NCBI RefSeq assembly: GCF_037201965.1
Contig: NZ_CP147518.1
Span: 1,921,001 to 1,985,000 of the forward strand
Reading direction: 5' to 3'
Source of the DNA: Spirosoma sp. SC4-14
GTDB taxonomy: Bacteria; Bacteroidota; Bacteroidia; Cytophagales; Spirosomataceae
Length of the DNA: 64,000 nt
In this document: one piece after another, positions 26,539 to 35,295 of the stretch
Position numbering within the stretch: position 1 is the stretch's first letter
Layout of the letters: the number at the start of each line of letters is the position of its first letter
Notes under the pieces: generated by a model
What the model saw: only the letters and a program-made list of their open reading frames with translations
What the model was told of the DNA's origin: nothing
The model's database searches: none
Made by a program: the position numbers and the translations under genes

Positions 26539-27459
26539 ATGGACAACGCGAACACCAAAGCACCGAATAAGAAGATGATAGGATTGGGCCGTGGCTTAGG
26601 TGCCTTGCTGCACGACAGCGACGCGGTCAATCGGCAAACGAAAACATCGCCGTTTGAGTCCATCAGTACGATGACCGAAATTGGCCTGTCGATGATTGAA
26701 ACGAACCCGTTTCAACCGCGTAGCCGTTTTGACGAAGAAGCCTTGCATGAACTGGCCGAGTCGATCCGGGTTCAGGGAATAATTCAGCCAATTACGGTTC
26801 GGCAGCTTGGCAAAGAACGCTATCAACTGATTTCGGGTGAGCGACGCCTTCAGGCATCCAAACTGATTGGGATGACTCATATTCCGGCTTATGTCCGGAC
26901 AGCCAACGACCAGCAAATGCTGGAAATGGCACTGATTGAGAACATTCAGCGTGAAAACCTTAATTCCATAGAAATTGCGCTGAGTTATCAGCGGCTGATA
27001 ACCGAGTGCAGTCTGAAGCAGGAAGAGTTGGGTGAACGTGTCGGTAAAAACCGGACAACAGTCAATAACTACATTCGGTTGTTGAAACTGCCGCCCGTTA
27101 TTCAGGCTGCCCTGCGCGACAACAAAATTTCGATGGGCCACGCCCGGGCTATTATTAATATCGAAAACCCCGATGCCCAAATTCGCCTGTTTAATCGCGC
27201 TGTTGATGAAGAATGGTCGGTTCGAAAAGTCGAAGAAGCCGTTCGGAACCTCTCCGACGAAACCGAAGAGCCGGTTGCCGTTCGGCGGGTAACGCTGCCT
27301 AAGCAGGAAATGCGCAGCCTTCAGTTTAAGTTGTCGTCTATGTTTGGTACAAAAGTTTCCATTAAGGCTGACGAAAAACATAAGGGTGAAATTAAAATTC
27401 CATTCAGCTCCCAGGAAGAACTAGCTAAGATTCTGGAAGTTCTTAATTCACAGACCTAG
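26539..27459 (+). CDS. parB: ParB/Spo0J partition protein
   Basis: 306 residues from the ATG at 26539 (MDNANTKAPNKKM); the frame continues upstream only through the hairpin and has no better start. Signatures are GRGLGALL near the N-terminus, ETNPFQPRSRF, the CTP-binding motifs SGERRLQASK and ENIQRENLN, and the helix-turn-helix QEELGERVGKNRTTVNNYIR. It binds parS, spreads as a CTP-dependent clamp and works with ParA. The C-terminal dimerisation region is present (FKLSSMFGTKVSIKADEKHK). Confidence 0.96.
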   Translation: MDNANTKAPNKKMIGLGRGLGALLHDSDAVNRQTKTSPFESISTMTEIGLSMIETNPFQPRSRFDEEALHELAESIRVQGIIQPITVRQLGKERYQLISGERRLQASKLIGMTHIPAYVRTANDQQMLEMALIENIQRENLNSIEIALSYQRLITECSLKQEELGERVGKNRTTVNNYIRLLKLPPVIQAALRDNKISMGHARAIINIENPDAQIRLFNRAVDEEWSVRKVEEAVRNLSDETEEPVAVRRVTLPKQEMRSLQFKLSSMFGTKVSIKADEKHKGEIKIPFSSQEELAKILEVLNSQT

Positions 27460-27527
27460 CCTTGTTAAATTACCTTAAAAAGGTAGACATGCGGCTGGCA
27501 TGGGTGGGTTCCGGGCGTTTTGTAGTT

Positions 27528-28343
27528 ATGAAACAATTGCCACCTTTATCCCTGGTTATTCTGTTGTTCACCTTGTCGGCTGGTTCATTGTTTGCACAAA
27601 ATCCCGCAATTACACCAGCACCAACGCCACCGGCTGTTGATTCTACCCGGCAAATACGTTCGGCATACGATACCATTCCTCCTTTAGGGCCGAAGACCGA
27701 TCGTTTGGGGAAACCCATACAGGTTGGTAGTTCTGTATTAGTACCAGAGGGCGATTCGGCAGCTATAGCTACCGATACAACAGAAGTAACGCCTAAGCAG
27801 GAAGCAGCTATTCGGAAAATCGTGCCTAAGAAAGCAACAATCCGTTCGCTTATTTTGCCGGGTTTGGGACAGGCCTACAACCGCCAGTATTATAAAATCC
27901 CGTTTATTTACGCTGGCTTTGGTGTAATGGGCTATCTGTTCGTTAAATACCGTGATTTAGCCAAACAAGCCGAAAATGGATACCGATTGTTGTTGTATGG
28001 CTATAATTTAGATGTCTCATTGCCGGTAAACACTGTTCCCAATTTAATTGAAAAAACGGCTTCGGTTCATGTAACTGTAGACCAGGTTGTAATTGGAAAT
28101 CAAATCATTCATACAACAACGGGTGCTAAGGCAGGCTATGATCTATATCGCCGGTATCGGGATCTGAATATCCTGTTATCGGTTGGGTTGTGGGCAATTA
28201 ACATTGTTGAAGCCAATGTGGCGGCTCACCTGAAAACATTTGACCTTTCAGACGACATATCGATGCGGGTTGAACCAAGAGCCATGCCCGTGCCAGGTAC
28301 TGGATTTGTTCCGGGAGTCCGGGTTGCGTTTACATTTAAATAA
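27528..28343 (+). CDS. DUF5683 membrane protein of the parAB-dapB-lepB operon
   Basis: 271 residues from the ATG at 27528, chosen because a signal peptide follows directly (LVILLFTLSAGSLFAQ). Residues 25-100 are a Pro/Thr-rich linker. The conserved DUF5683 core starts at KKATIRSLILPGLGQAYNRQ, followed by a membrane segment (IPFIYAGFGVMGYLFVKY) and RYRDLNILLSVGLWAINIVE. Function unknown; the family keeps this position between parB and dapB in many Bacteroidota. It is probably cotranscribed with parB (68 bases) and dapB (71 bases). Confidence 0.88.
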   Translation: MKQLPPLSLVILLFTLSAGSLFAQNPAITPAPTPPAVDSTRQIRSAYDTIPPLGPKTDRLGKPIQVGSSVLVPEGDSAAIATDTTEVTPKQEAAIRKIVPKKATIRSLILPGLGQAYNRQYYKIPFIYAGFGVMGYLFVKYRDLAKQAENGYRLLLYGYNLDVSLPVNTVPNLIEKTASVHVTVDQVVIGNQIIHTTTGAKAGYDLYRRYRDLNILLSVGLWAINIVEANVAAHLKTFDLSDDISMRVEPRAMPVPGTGFVPGVRVAFTFK

Positions 28344-28414
28344 ATTAATTGCAAAGGAGAAAGGGGGACAAGAAACACGCTTGTTCCCCTTTCTCTCCTC
28401 TATTGTATTTGTCT

Positions 28415-29158
28415 ATGAATATCCTTCTACTTGGCTACGGGAAAATGGGTAAAACCATTGAGCAGATCGCGCTCGATCGTGGCCATCAGATCGCGGCTCG
28501 CATCGATGCCAATAATCGGGCAGATCTGGAAACAATTCCTGCCGAATCGGTTGATGTAGTTATTGAATTTAGCTCGCCCGAATCGGCCGTCGAGAATATC
28601 AAAAGTTCGCTCGGGCGTGGTTGGCCGGTTGTTTGTGGTACAACCGGCTGGTTGGGCCACCGGGCTGAAATTGAGCAGCTTTGTCGCGAAACAAAAGGGG
28701 CTTTTTTCTATGCGTCGAATTACAGCATTGGCGTTAATCTGTTTTTTCGGTTAAACAAAACGCTGGCAAAATTCATGCGCAACTATCCATCGTATGGCGT
28801 TTCGATGACCGAAATTCATCATACCGAAAAGAAAGATGCTCCCAGCGGTACGGCAATCACACTGGCGGAAGGAATTATGGAACACTTACCCAATAAACAC
28901 CGTTGGATAGATAAAGACCAGGGAACCAAAGACGTATCGATTGAGTCGGCAGATGCCATTGAGATTGAGTCGCTGCGCGAAGGAACCGTTCCTGGAACAC
29001 ATATTATCCGGTATGAGTCGGATGTAGATCGAATTGAGATCAAACATATTGCGCATAACCGACAGGGGTTTGCGCTTGGGGCAGTAGTTGCTGCTGAATG
29101 GCTTATCGGGCGCGAGGGTATTTTTGGTATGGATGACCTGCTGGGCACGGATAAATGA
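28415..29158 (+). CDS. dapB: 4-hydroxy-tetrahydrodipicolinate reductase DapB
   Basis: 247 residues from the ATG at 28415 (MNILLLGYGKMGKTI); the earlier frame start adds a nonhomologous stretch. It reduces the dihydrodipicolinate precursor in lysine and diaminopimelate synthesis. The NAD(P) motif is GYGKMG (residues 8-13), CGTTGW lies at the domain joint, and the catalytic segment is EIHHTEKKDAPSGTA with the His-His and Lys needed for hydride transfer. SNYSIGVNLFF precedes it. The short enzyme matches other Bacteroidota DapB proteins. Confidence 0.95.
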   Translation: MNILLLGYGKMGKTIEQIALDRGHQIAARIDANNRADLETIPAESVDVVIEFSSPESAVENIKSSLGRGWPVVCGTTGWLGHRAEIEQLCRETKGAFFYASNYSIGVNLFFRLNKTLAKFMRNYPSYGVSMTEIHHTEKKDAPSGTAITLAEGIMEHLPNKHRWIDKDQGTKDVSIESADAIEIESLREGTVPGTHIIRYESDVDRIEIKHIAHNRQGFALGAVVAAEWLIGREGIFGMDDLLGTDK

Positions 29159-29275
29159 TACATTATGAATGATAAAACGGTCAATAAAACCTAACATCTT
29201 CGTAATTTCGTTATAAGTTTACCGGGGTCCCTATTGGCTCAACCTACATAGTTAATTAGTCATAACTCATTATTA

Positions 29276-30454
29276 TTGAACGTGTCAGTAACCAAAACGA
29301 AGGCCGAAACTCCACCGGCTAAACCAAAAAAATCCGCCATTCGTGAGTGGCTCGATTCTGTTTTGTTCGCCGTTGTGGCCGCAACGCTCATACGATGGCT
29401 GTTTATGGAAGCGTTTACTATCCCAACGCCTTCCATGGAAAACAGCCTGATGGTAGGCGATTTCCTGTTTGTGAGCAAACTGCACTACGGAACCCGAACG
29501 CCACGAACACCGCTGCAAGTGCCCCTCACACACCAGAAAATCTGGGGTACCAACATCCCATCCTACAGTACGCTTATTCAGCTTCCATCGTATCGATTGC
29601 CCGGTTTTACACACGTCAAAAACGGTGATGTCGTTGTCTTTAACGTTCCGCCAAAATACCTGAACGATAATATCGACTATCCGGTCGATCTGAAAACCAA
29701 CTACATAAAACGTTGCGTCGGTATTCCGGGCGATGTGCTCGAAATACGCCAGCGTGAAGTATTTGTTAATGGAAAACCCTTTCCTAAACCGCCCCGGTCG
29801 GAGCAGAAATATTTCGTAAAAACAACCGAAGTGCTCGATGCGACATTTTTTCGGAAATACGAAATCGTTAACGATTACCGCGACCCGAACCAGCCAACCG
29901 AAAACTGGAAACCACTGGAGCAATATAACGACTCAACCAAAACTTCGTCGATGGTTGGGTATATGGTTAACACAACGGAGGATGTAATCGCAAAATTTAA
30001 AGGATTCGATTGGGTTAAAGGCATTGAACCAATGGCTGATAAACCCGGAGACATGACGCCGGGTATTTATGGTACGCCAACGTTCAACTGGAATCACGAT
30101 AATTTTGGACCCCTCACCATTCCTAAGAAGGGAGCAACTATTCAGATTAATCCGCAAACAATAGCACTCTATGGGCCTGTTATTGAGCTATATGAAGGAA
30201 ATGACAAGGTTGAAGTAGACCCCAATAGCATCAAAATTGGCGGGCAACCCATAAAATCCTATACCTTCAAACAGAATTATTATTTTATGATGGGCGATAA
30301 CCGCGACAATTCTCTTGACTCGCGTTTCTGGGGCTTTGTGCCCGAAGATCACATTGTTGGTAAGGCCGTATTTGTCTGGATGTCACTCGATCCCAATCCG
30401 GTCAATATCTGGAATAAAATCCGCTGGAACCGTGTGTTCAGAACAATTGACTAA
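29276..30454 (+). CDS. lepB: Signal peptidase I LepB
   Basis: 392 residues if TTG at 29276 is used; GTG at 29282 is equally possible and no ATG precedes the membrane segment. A single N-terminal helix ([19 protein letters not shown]) anchors it. The catalytic Ser53 is in [15 protein letters not shown] and Lys145 in [15 protein letters not shown]; the C-terminal box is [20 protein letters not shown]. An insert of roughly 150 residues between the lysine and the C-terminal box, common in Bacteroidota enzymes, makes it longer than the E. coli protein. It removes signal peptides during export. Last gene of the partition operon, ended at 30526-30573. Confidence 0.94.
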   Translation: MNVSVTKTKAETPPAKPKKSAIREWLDSVLFAVVAATLIRWLFMEAFTIPTPSMENSLMVGDFLFVSKLHYGTRTPRTPLQVPLTHQKIWGTNIPSYSTLIQLPSYRLPGFTHVKNGDVVVFNVPPKYLNDNIDYPVDLKTNYIKRCVGIPGDVLEIRQREVFVNGKPFPKPPRSEQKYFVKTTEVLDATFFRKYEIVNDYRDPNQPTENWKPLEQYNDSTKTSSMVGYMVNTTEDVIAKFKGFDWVKGIEPMADKPGDMTPGIYGTPTFNWNHDNFGPLTIPKKGATIQINPQTIALYGPVIELYEGNDKVEVDPNSIKIGGQPIKSYTFKQNYYFMMGDNRDNSLDSRFWGFVPEDHIVGKAVFVWMSLDPNPVNIWNKIRWNRVFRTID

Positions 30455-30525
30455 CAAGCAGACAGTCTGTAACCAGTTCTAAAGAGAACACAGGTTCATA
30501 TTTTTGCGGGAACCAGCCGCCTAAT

Positions 30526-30573
30526 AAACCCCAATCCCGTGCAGGCAACTGTATGAAAGATTGGGGTTTTTCG
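30526..30573 (+). terminator. Terminator after lepB
   Basis: AAACCCCAATC (30526-30536) pairs with GATTGGGGTTT (30559-30569), loop 22 bases, then T residues. Confidence 0.8.
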
Positions 30574-30639
30574 TTGGTCTATTCGCTAACAAAACGCTGA
30601 TTATAAGTCACTGCATTGAAAAAAAACGTTGTTTTGCCT

Positions 30640-31635
30640 ATGAATAACAGCCTGAAAGCATTGCAGAAACGAAACACCTACCCAATTCGCTATTTTATTT
30701 TTTTTCTTCTTTTGCCATTTATCGTTAGTCAGGGACTGTATCGGCAAGCTCAGGCGAGGCAAATTCATACGCGAGTCGGTGGGGCAAATTCGGGCAAAAA
30801 GCATACGGTTACAGCTGTAAAAAAGCGGCCTTCTGCCAAAACCCGTAAACCAACGCATCGGGTAAGTAAGCCAACAAAAACCGCTGGGCAGAAGGCAACC
30901 GCTACAACGCTATCGTTGCTGGGCCCGAAACACGCACGGGTTGCCATTAAAGACCATCGATTGAGCGGAGCGGTGTATTATCTGGCTTCTGGCCATGGTG
31001 GCCCTGATCCGGGTGCAATAGGGCATTACGGAAAAGCAGCACTTGCCGAAGACGAATATGCCTATGATGTAACACTGCGGCTGGCCAGGGCCTTACTTGA
31101 ACATGACGCCACGGTCTACATGATTATTCGGGACCCGAACGATGGCATTCGGGATGAAAAAATTCTTCGGCTGGATCACGATGAAGTCACGTATCCCAAC
31201 CAGACGATTCCATTGAATCAGACAGCGCGTTTACGGCAATGTACGGATGCAGTAAATCGCTTATACCGAAAACATAAAGGAGCTTACCAGCGCCTGATTA
31301 CGATTCATGTCGATAGTCGTAGCGTTGGCGAAATGATCGACGTATTTTTTTATCATCACGACAAAAGCGCTCCTGGCAAAAAATTGGCAAAACACATTCA
31401 CCGGAGCTTCGACAGTCGTTACAAACGTAGTCAGCCGAACCGCAATTATCTGGGTACCGTATCGGACCGAAGCAGTTTGTTTGTTGTTCGAAATTGCCTT
31501 CCACCAACCGTTTTTATTGAGTTAGGGAATATCCGTAATGAGAAAGACCAACGTCGTTTTCTGTTGGCCGATAACCGACAGGCTCTGGCCAACTGGATCT
31601 GCGACGGTATCCGGGCAGACTATAGGGGGAAATGA
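30640..31635 (+). CDS. N-acetylmuramoyl-L-alanine amidase (Amidase_3)
   Basis: 331 residues from the ATG at 30640. A hydrophobic N-terminal segment (YFIFFLLLPFIVSQGLY) acts as signal or anchor. Residues 45-95 form a very basic Lys/Arg/Thr linker. The zinc amidase domain covers about 115-325: SGHGGPDPGAIG with the first ligand His, DEYAYDV with a Glu ligand, TIHVDSR with the second His, and VFIELGN with the catalytic Glu. It cuts peptide stems from peptidoglycan glycan chains, probably in cell separation. The basic linker may bind the wall. Confidence 0.9.
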   Translation: MNNSLKALQKRNTYPIRYFIFFLLLPFIVSQGLYRQAQARQIHTRVGGANSGKKHTVTAVKKRPSAKTRKPTHRVSKPTKTAGQKATATTLSLLGPKHARVAIKDHRLSGAVYYLASGHGGPDPGAIGHYGKAALAEDEYAYDVTLRLARALLEHDATVYMIIRDPNDGIRDEKILRLDHDEVTYPNQTIPLNQTARLRQCTDAVNRLYRKHKGAYQRLITIHVDSRSVGEMIDVFFYHHDKSAPGKKLAKHIHRSFDSRYKRSQPNRNYLGTVSDRSSLFVVRNCLPPTVFIELGNIRNEKDQRRFLLADNRQALANWICDGIRADYRGK

Positions 31636-31701
31636 GTTTATGGTTTATGGTTGCTTCGCATAAAGGCAAGCTAACAGGCGGAGCAACCATAAACCATAAA
31701 C
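31636..31701. terminator. Perfect 20-base inverted repeat between amidase and ung
   Basis: Arms 31636-31655 and 31682-31701 are exact complements. Each is an iterated TTTATGG word. It lies between convergent genes, 4 bases from the ung stop, and probably ends both. Confidence 0.75.
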
Positions 31702-31705
31702 CTGA

Positions 31706-32371
31706 CTACCACTCTATCGGAGCCAGTCCCTTGCTTTCCAGATAAGCATTGGCCTGGCTAAAATGCTTATTGCCAAACCAGCCGCCGTAGTTAGCCGCCA
31801 TAGGCGAAGGGTGCCTGGCTTTCAGAATCAGGTGCTTTGTTTGGTCGATTACGGCCCCTTTTTTTTGCGCATATGCCCCCCAAAGCATAAACACAACATG
31901 GTCTTTTTGGGCAGAAATTAAGTTAACAACCGCATCCGTAAACGTTTCCCACCCTTTCCCCTGATGCGAACCTGCCTGTCCGGCCCGAACGGTCAGCGTT
32001 GCATTGAGTAGCATAACTCCCTGATGGGCCCAGCGTTCAAGATTACCCGACTTGGGAATGGGTTTTCCAAGATCATCCTGAATTTCCTTGAAAATATTGA
32101 TCAGCGACGGGGGCTTGGGAATACCATCGGCTACCGAAAAGGCAAGTCCATTGGCCTGGCCTTCGCCATGATAGGGGTCCTGGCCGAGAATGACAACGCG
32201 TGTGTCGTCGAAGCTACAAGAGTTAAACGCATTGAAAATCAGACGGCCGGGCGGATACACACGCTGAGTACTATACTCGTGGCGGAGAAACTCCGCTAGT
32301 TGGCCAAAATAAGGTTTATCGAATTCGGGCTGCAACTGTGTTTTCCACGATTCTGCAATAGTTACGTTCAT
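31706..32371 (-). CDS. ung: Uracil-DNA glycosylase, family 1
   Basis: 221 residues. It excises uracil from DNA. The water-activating motif GQDPYHG contains Asp65, the uracil-stacking segment is GLAFSV, and the leucine-loop motif HPSPMAA has His187; LLNATLTVRAGQAGSHQGKG is the usual phosphate-compressing stretch. Compared with E. coli, the loop has Met-Ala in place of Leu-Ser, as in many Bacteroidota. It converges on the amidase gene and is divergent from apaG. Confidence 0.96.
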   Translation of the reverse strand: MNVTIAESWKTQLQPEFDKPYFGQLAEFLRHEYSTQRVYPPGRLIFNAFNSCSFDDTRVVILGQDPYHGEGQANGLAFSVADGIPKPPSLINIFKEIQDDLGKPIPKSGNLERWAHQGVMLLNATLTVRAGQAGSHQGKGWETFTDAVVNLISAQKDHVVFMLWGAYAQKKGAVIDQTKHLILKARHPSPMAANYGGWFGNKHFSQANAYLESKGLAPIEW

Positions 32372-32514
32372 GTAGGGAACTGATAAGGGTGATTCGGCAT
32401 TATAGGCCTAAAAACGGAAGAAACCATTTATCGAAAATTTTTTGATACTGCTTCTTGCGTAACAAAACTAATCAACTTAATTTTCGTTCTAAGGTTGCAA
32501 ACGACACTTAATTT

Positions 32515-32901
32515 ATGGTATCGTCAGTCACAGAAGGCGTAAAAGTGAGCGTAAAGACAGAGTACCAGGCCGATTACTCCAGCCCTTTGCAAGCGCACTA
32601 TGTCTTCACATATCGGATCACGATTGAGAATGCCAGTGAATACACCATTCAACTGCTTCGTCGTCATTGGACAATATTCGACTCCAATGGAACCGTTCGC
32701 GAAGTGGAGGGTGAAGGTGTAGTTGGGCTGCAACCTGTGCTGGAACCGGGCGAAGTGCACCAGTATGTTTCGGGTTGTAATCTGCGCTCCAGCATGGGTA
32801 AAATGTCGGGTACCTATCTCGTTGAGCGCATCATCGATGGAAAACAGGTTCGGGTGGCGATTCCTGAATTCACAATGATTGTTCCTTATAAATTGAATTA
32901 A
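32515..32901 (+). CDS. apaG: ApaG family protein
   Basis: 128 residues, the full length of the single-domain ApaG beta sandwich. Matching segments are YVFTYRITIENASEYTIQLL, RRHWTIFDSNG, VREVEGEGVVGLQPVLEPGE and MSGTYLV. In enterobacteria the gene was linked to cobalt and magnesium resistance and to Ap4A levels, but the biochemical role is not settled. It starts 143 bases from the divergent ung and is followed by a methyltransferase gene after a 69-base spacer that holds a hairpin. Confidence 0.93.
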   Translation: MVSSVTEGVKVSVKTEYQADYSSPLQAHYVFTYRITIENASEYTIQLLRRHWTIFDSNGTVREVEGEGVVGLQPVLEPGEVHQYVSGCNLRSSMGKMSGTYLVERIIDGKQVRVAIPEFTMIVPYKLN

Positions 32902-32906
32902 TGACT

Positions 32907-32966
32907 AATGGATAATGAGTAATAGGCCTCGTTAGGGCAGCGCTATTCATTTTTGCATTATCCATT
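32907..32966. repeat. Inverted repeat before the methyltransferase start
   Basis: AATGGATAATG (32907-32917) pairs with 32956-32966, and AATAG (32921-32925) with CTATT (32943-32947). It fills the apaG-methyltransferase gap and ends 4 bases before the ATG at 32971, so it could fold over the translation start. Confidence 0.55.
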
Positions 32967-32970
32967 CCTT

Positions 32971-33753
32971 ATGTGGTTAGCTTACTTACGTTATCTCGCT
33001 CGCGCCCGCGACGAACATTCGCTTCATTCTCCCTTTTTATTTGCGCTTTACACCCAGTTTATCCGGGTTGACAATCGTTCAGAAACGGTATTTTCGACTA
33101 TTCGAAGCCTGCAAAAAAAGCTTCGTCAGAATCGGCAATTAATCGATATTACTGATTTTGGCGCAGGCTCAAAAGTTAATTCGTCACGGCAGCGATCTAT
33201 TGGCGATATTGCCCGGCACTCGCAGAAACCAGCTCGTTTTGGCCGATTGTTGTTTCGTCTGATTCGCCGATTTGATGCGAAAAATAGCCTGGATTTAGGA
33301 ACCTCGCTCGGAATCACAACCGCTTATATGGCCGAAGCGGCCCGACTGAACAACGGTCGGGTACTAACCTTTGAAGGATGCCCGCAAACGGCCACCATTG
33401 CCCGACAAAACTTTGATGAGTTGCGGTTGCAAAACGTCGATGTAGTGGTTGGGAATATTGATGATACGTTACCGGCTCAGGTATCTCAATTGGAGAAGCC
33501 GCTCGATCTGGTTTTTTTTGATGCCAACCATCGGTATGAACCTACTGTGCGCTATTTCGAGATCTGCCTGACAACTATTCATAACGATACCGTATTCGTT
33601 TTCGACGATATACACTGGTCAGACGAGATGGAACAGGCCTGGGCTTACATAAAAGCGCATCCCGCCGTTACGGTAACCGTCGATTTATTTTGGGTAGGCT
33701 TGGTTTTCTTTCGGAAAGAGCAGCCCCGGCAGGATTTTATACTTCAGTTTTAG
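32971..33753 (+). CDS. Class I SAM-dependent O-methyltransferase-like protein
   Basis: 260 residues from the ATG at 32971. The N-terminus (RDEHSLHSPFLFALYTQFIR) is typical of a Bacteroidota subgroup. The SAM-binding motif is SLDLGTSLGITTAYMAEA, motif II LTFEGCPQTATIARQNF, the acidic metal-binding strand LVFFDANHRYE, and FVFDDIHWSDEME follows. The pattern is that of cation-dependent O-methyltransferases. The substrate is unknown. It may be cotranscribed with apaG. Confidence 0.85.
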   Translation: MWLAYLRYLARARDEHSLHSPFLFALYTQFIRVDNRSETVFSTIRSLQKKLRQNRQLIDITDFGAGSKVNSSRQRSIGDIARHSQKPARFGRLLFRLIRRFDAKNSLDLGTSLGITTAYMAEAARLNNGRVLTFEGCPQTATIARQNFDELRLQNVDVVVGNIDDTLPAQVSQLEKPLDLVFFDANHRYEPTVRYFEICLTTIHNDTVFVFDDIHWSDEMEQAWAYIKAHPAVTVTVDLFWVGLVFFRKEQPRQDFILQF

Positions 33754-33856
33754 GGCTGGTTGGCGACTCTTTTTCGCAGAACCAATCATGCTGATTTCTA
33801 TGCGGATACAGATAGAAATTTGTTATCTTTCTGCCTGATTTTCTGGTATAATAACC

Positions 33857-35215
33857 ATGAGCTTCCCCATGTCTATCCGCGTTAATCTGGGGTTATTTGG
33901 GCTATCGCTTCTGCTGGTGTCATGCCATCAGAACGATGGTGGGGGTTCCAACCCGGCTTCGCTATCGTCGTTCGAGTTAATCCAGAAAAAAATTCTGACA
34001 CCGTCCTGTGCCCTATCGGGTTGTCATGCGTCTGAAAAAGATGCCACTTTTTCGCAGCATGGTCTGGTGCTGGCCGATGGGTTTGCTTATTACTACCTGG
34101 TTGGTATCGACCCGAAAAACAGTGCCGCAAAAGCCGACGGACTCAAACGGGTAAAGGCTTATTCGGCGCTGGAAAGTCTGTTGTATTACAAACTGAACAG
34201 TTCGGCCATACACCACACGGGGCAGCAATATGGTAATCCAATGCCTTTAGGCGGGCAACCTTTGACCAATGGGCAAATTGAGTTTATCCGTCGATGGATT
34301 GAGGCTGGAGCTTCCAAAAGCAGTAGTGTTGTCGACACGACGGTACTACTCGACAAAACCATTTCGACGCCTGTCTATGAGCCTTTGGCGGTGCCAGTAG
34401 CCGGAACAGGTTTTCAGATGGCTGTTCCGGCATTTGATGTCCAGCCTACTTTTGAACGGGAGGTTTTTTTGCGTCGGCAGGTAGGCAACACGCAGGATAT
34501 TTACGTAAATCGTTACGAAACGAAAATGAGGAGCGGAAGCCATCATTTTGTGGCCTATAGTTTTCGGGATCAGAGCTTATTACCGCCTATGAACGATATT
34601 CGGGATTTGCGGAATCCAGACAATTCGCTCAACCTGACCACAATGCTTTCGATGGCGAACCATGTTTATCTGGCGGGTTCGCAAGCTCAGTATCAGGATT
34701 ATACATTTCCCGAAGGCGTTGCTCTATTGATACCGGCAGGCACATCACTCGATTTGAATTCACATTTCGTCAATAAAACAACGGCAGTTATGCAGGGTGA
34801 AGCGCAGATTAACCTTTATATAATTGACAAATTGAAAGTAAAGCAGGTTGTGCAGACTTTGGATCTCGGGAATACGAACCTTACCATTGCTGCCAATAGC
34901 CGGGTTACACTCACCAAATCATTTATCTTCGATAAGCCGCGCGAAATTCTGACCCTAACATCGCACATGCATAAGCTGGGCGAAAAATTTGTGATTAAAC
35001 TTAAAGGGGGGAGCCGGGATGGCGAAGTAATCTATACCTCAACCGATTGGGAGCATCCCGATATCATTACTTATAAAATACCAATCAGTTTACAGAAAGG
35101 GGAGGGACTGACGTCAGAAATAACCTACAACAATACGACCAGCAAGACGGTTCGATTTGGGCTAACCAGCGACGATGAGATGGGCATCATTTTTGGGTAC
35201 TATTACGAAAAATAG
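33857..35215 (+). CDS. Lipoprotein: cytochrome-c-like segment plus PHM-like copper monooxygenase fold
   Basis: 452 residues. The lipobox ends at Cys23 (SLLLVSCHQND). Residues 38-155 look like a planctomycete-type cytochrome c: Cys51 and Cys56-His57 in SCALSGCHAS (a CX4CH spacing in place of CX2CH), then GNPMPLGG with Met129 and a C-terminal RRWIEAGA. Residues 195-452 resemble the two copper domains of peptidylglycine hydroxylating monooxygenase: His229-His230 (GSHHFVAY), His303 (LNSHFVN), His370 and His372 (TSHMHKLG) and Met442 (DEMGIIF), in the same order as the two copper sites. This suggests electron delivery from heme to copper in one periplasmic protein. Activity is inferred from motifs alone. 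Confidence 0.75.
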   Translation: MSFPMSIRVNLGLFGLSLLLVSCHQNDGGGSNPASLSSFELIQKKILTPSCALSGCHASEKDATFSQHGLVLADGFAYYYLVGIDPKNSAAKADGLKRVKAYSALESLLYYKLNSSAIHHTGQQYGNPMPLGGQPLTNGQIEFIRRWIEAGASKSSSVVDTTVLLDKTISTPVYEPLAVPVAGTGFQMAVPAFDVQPTFEREVFLRRQVGNTQDIYVNRYETKMRSGSHHFVAYSFRDQSLLPPMNDIRDLRNPDNSLNLTTMLSMANHVYLAGSQAQYQDYTFPEGVALLIPAGTSLDLNSHFVNKTTAVMQGEAQINLYIIDKLKVKQVVQTLDLGNTNLTIAANSRVTLTKSFIFDKPREILTLTSHMHKLGEKFVIKLKGGSRDGEVIYTSTDWEHPDIITYKIPISLQKGEGLTSEITYNNTTSKTVRFGLTSDDEMGIIFGYYYEK

Positions 35216-35241
35216 GGTAAAGAGACGTTTTCTCAATGAAC

Positions 35242-35272
35242 GAAAAAAGGCCGCATTGAGCGGCCTTTTTTC
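35242..35272. terminator. Bidirectional terminator
   Basis: GAAAAAAGGCCGC (35242-35254) pairs exactly with 35260-35272, loop 5 bases. It serves the copper lipoprotein and the convergent helicase gene. Confidence 0.88.
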
Positions 35273-35295
35273 ATACTAAACAGGATCAGAACAGA

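Noticed and set aside
26596..27381. Open frame of 261 codons on the minus strand
   Set aside because: Antisense of parB, which has complete motifs on the other strand.
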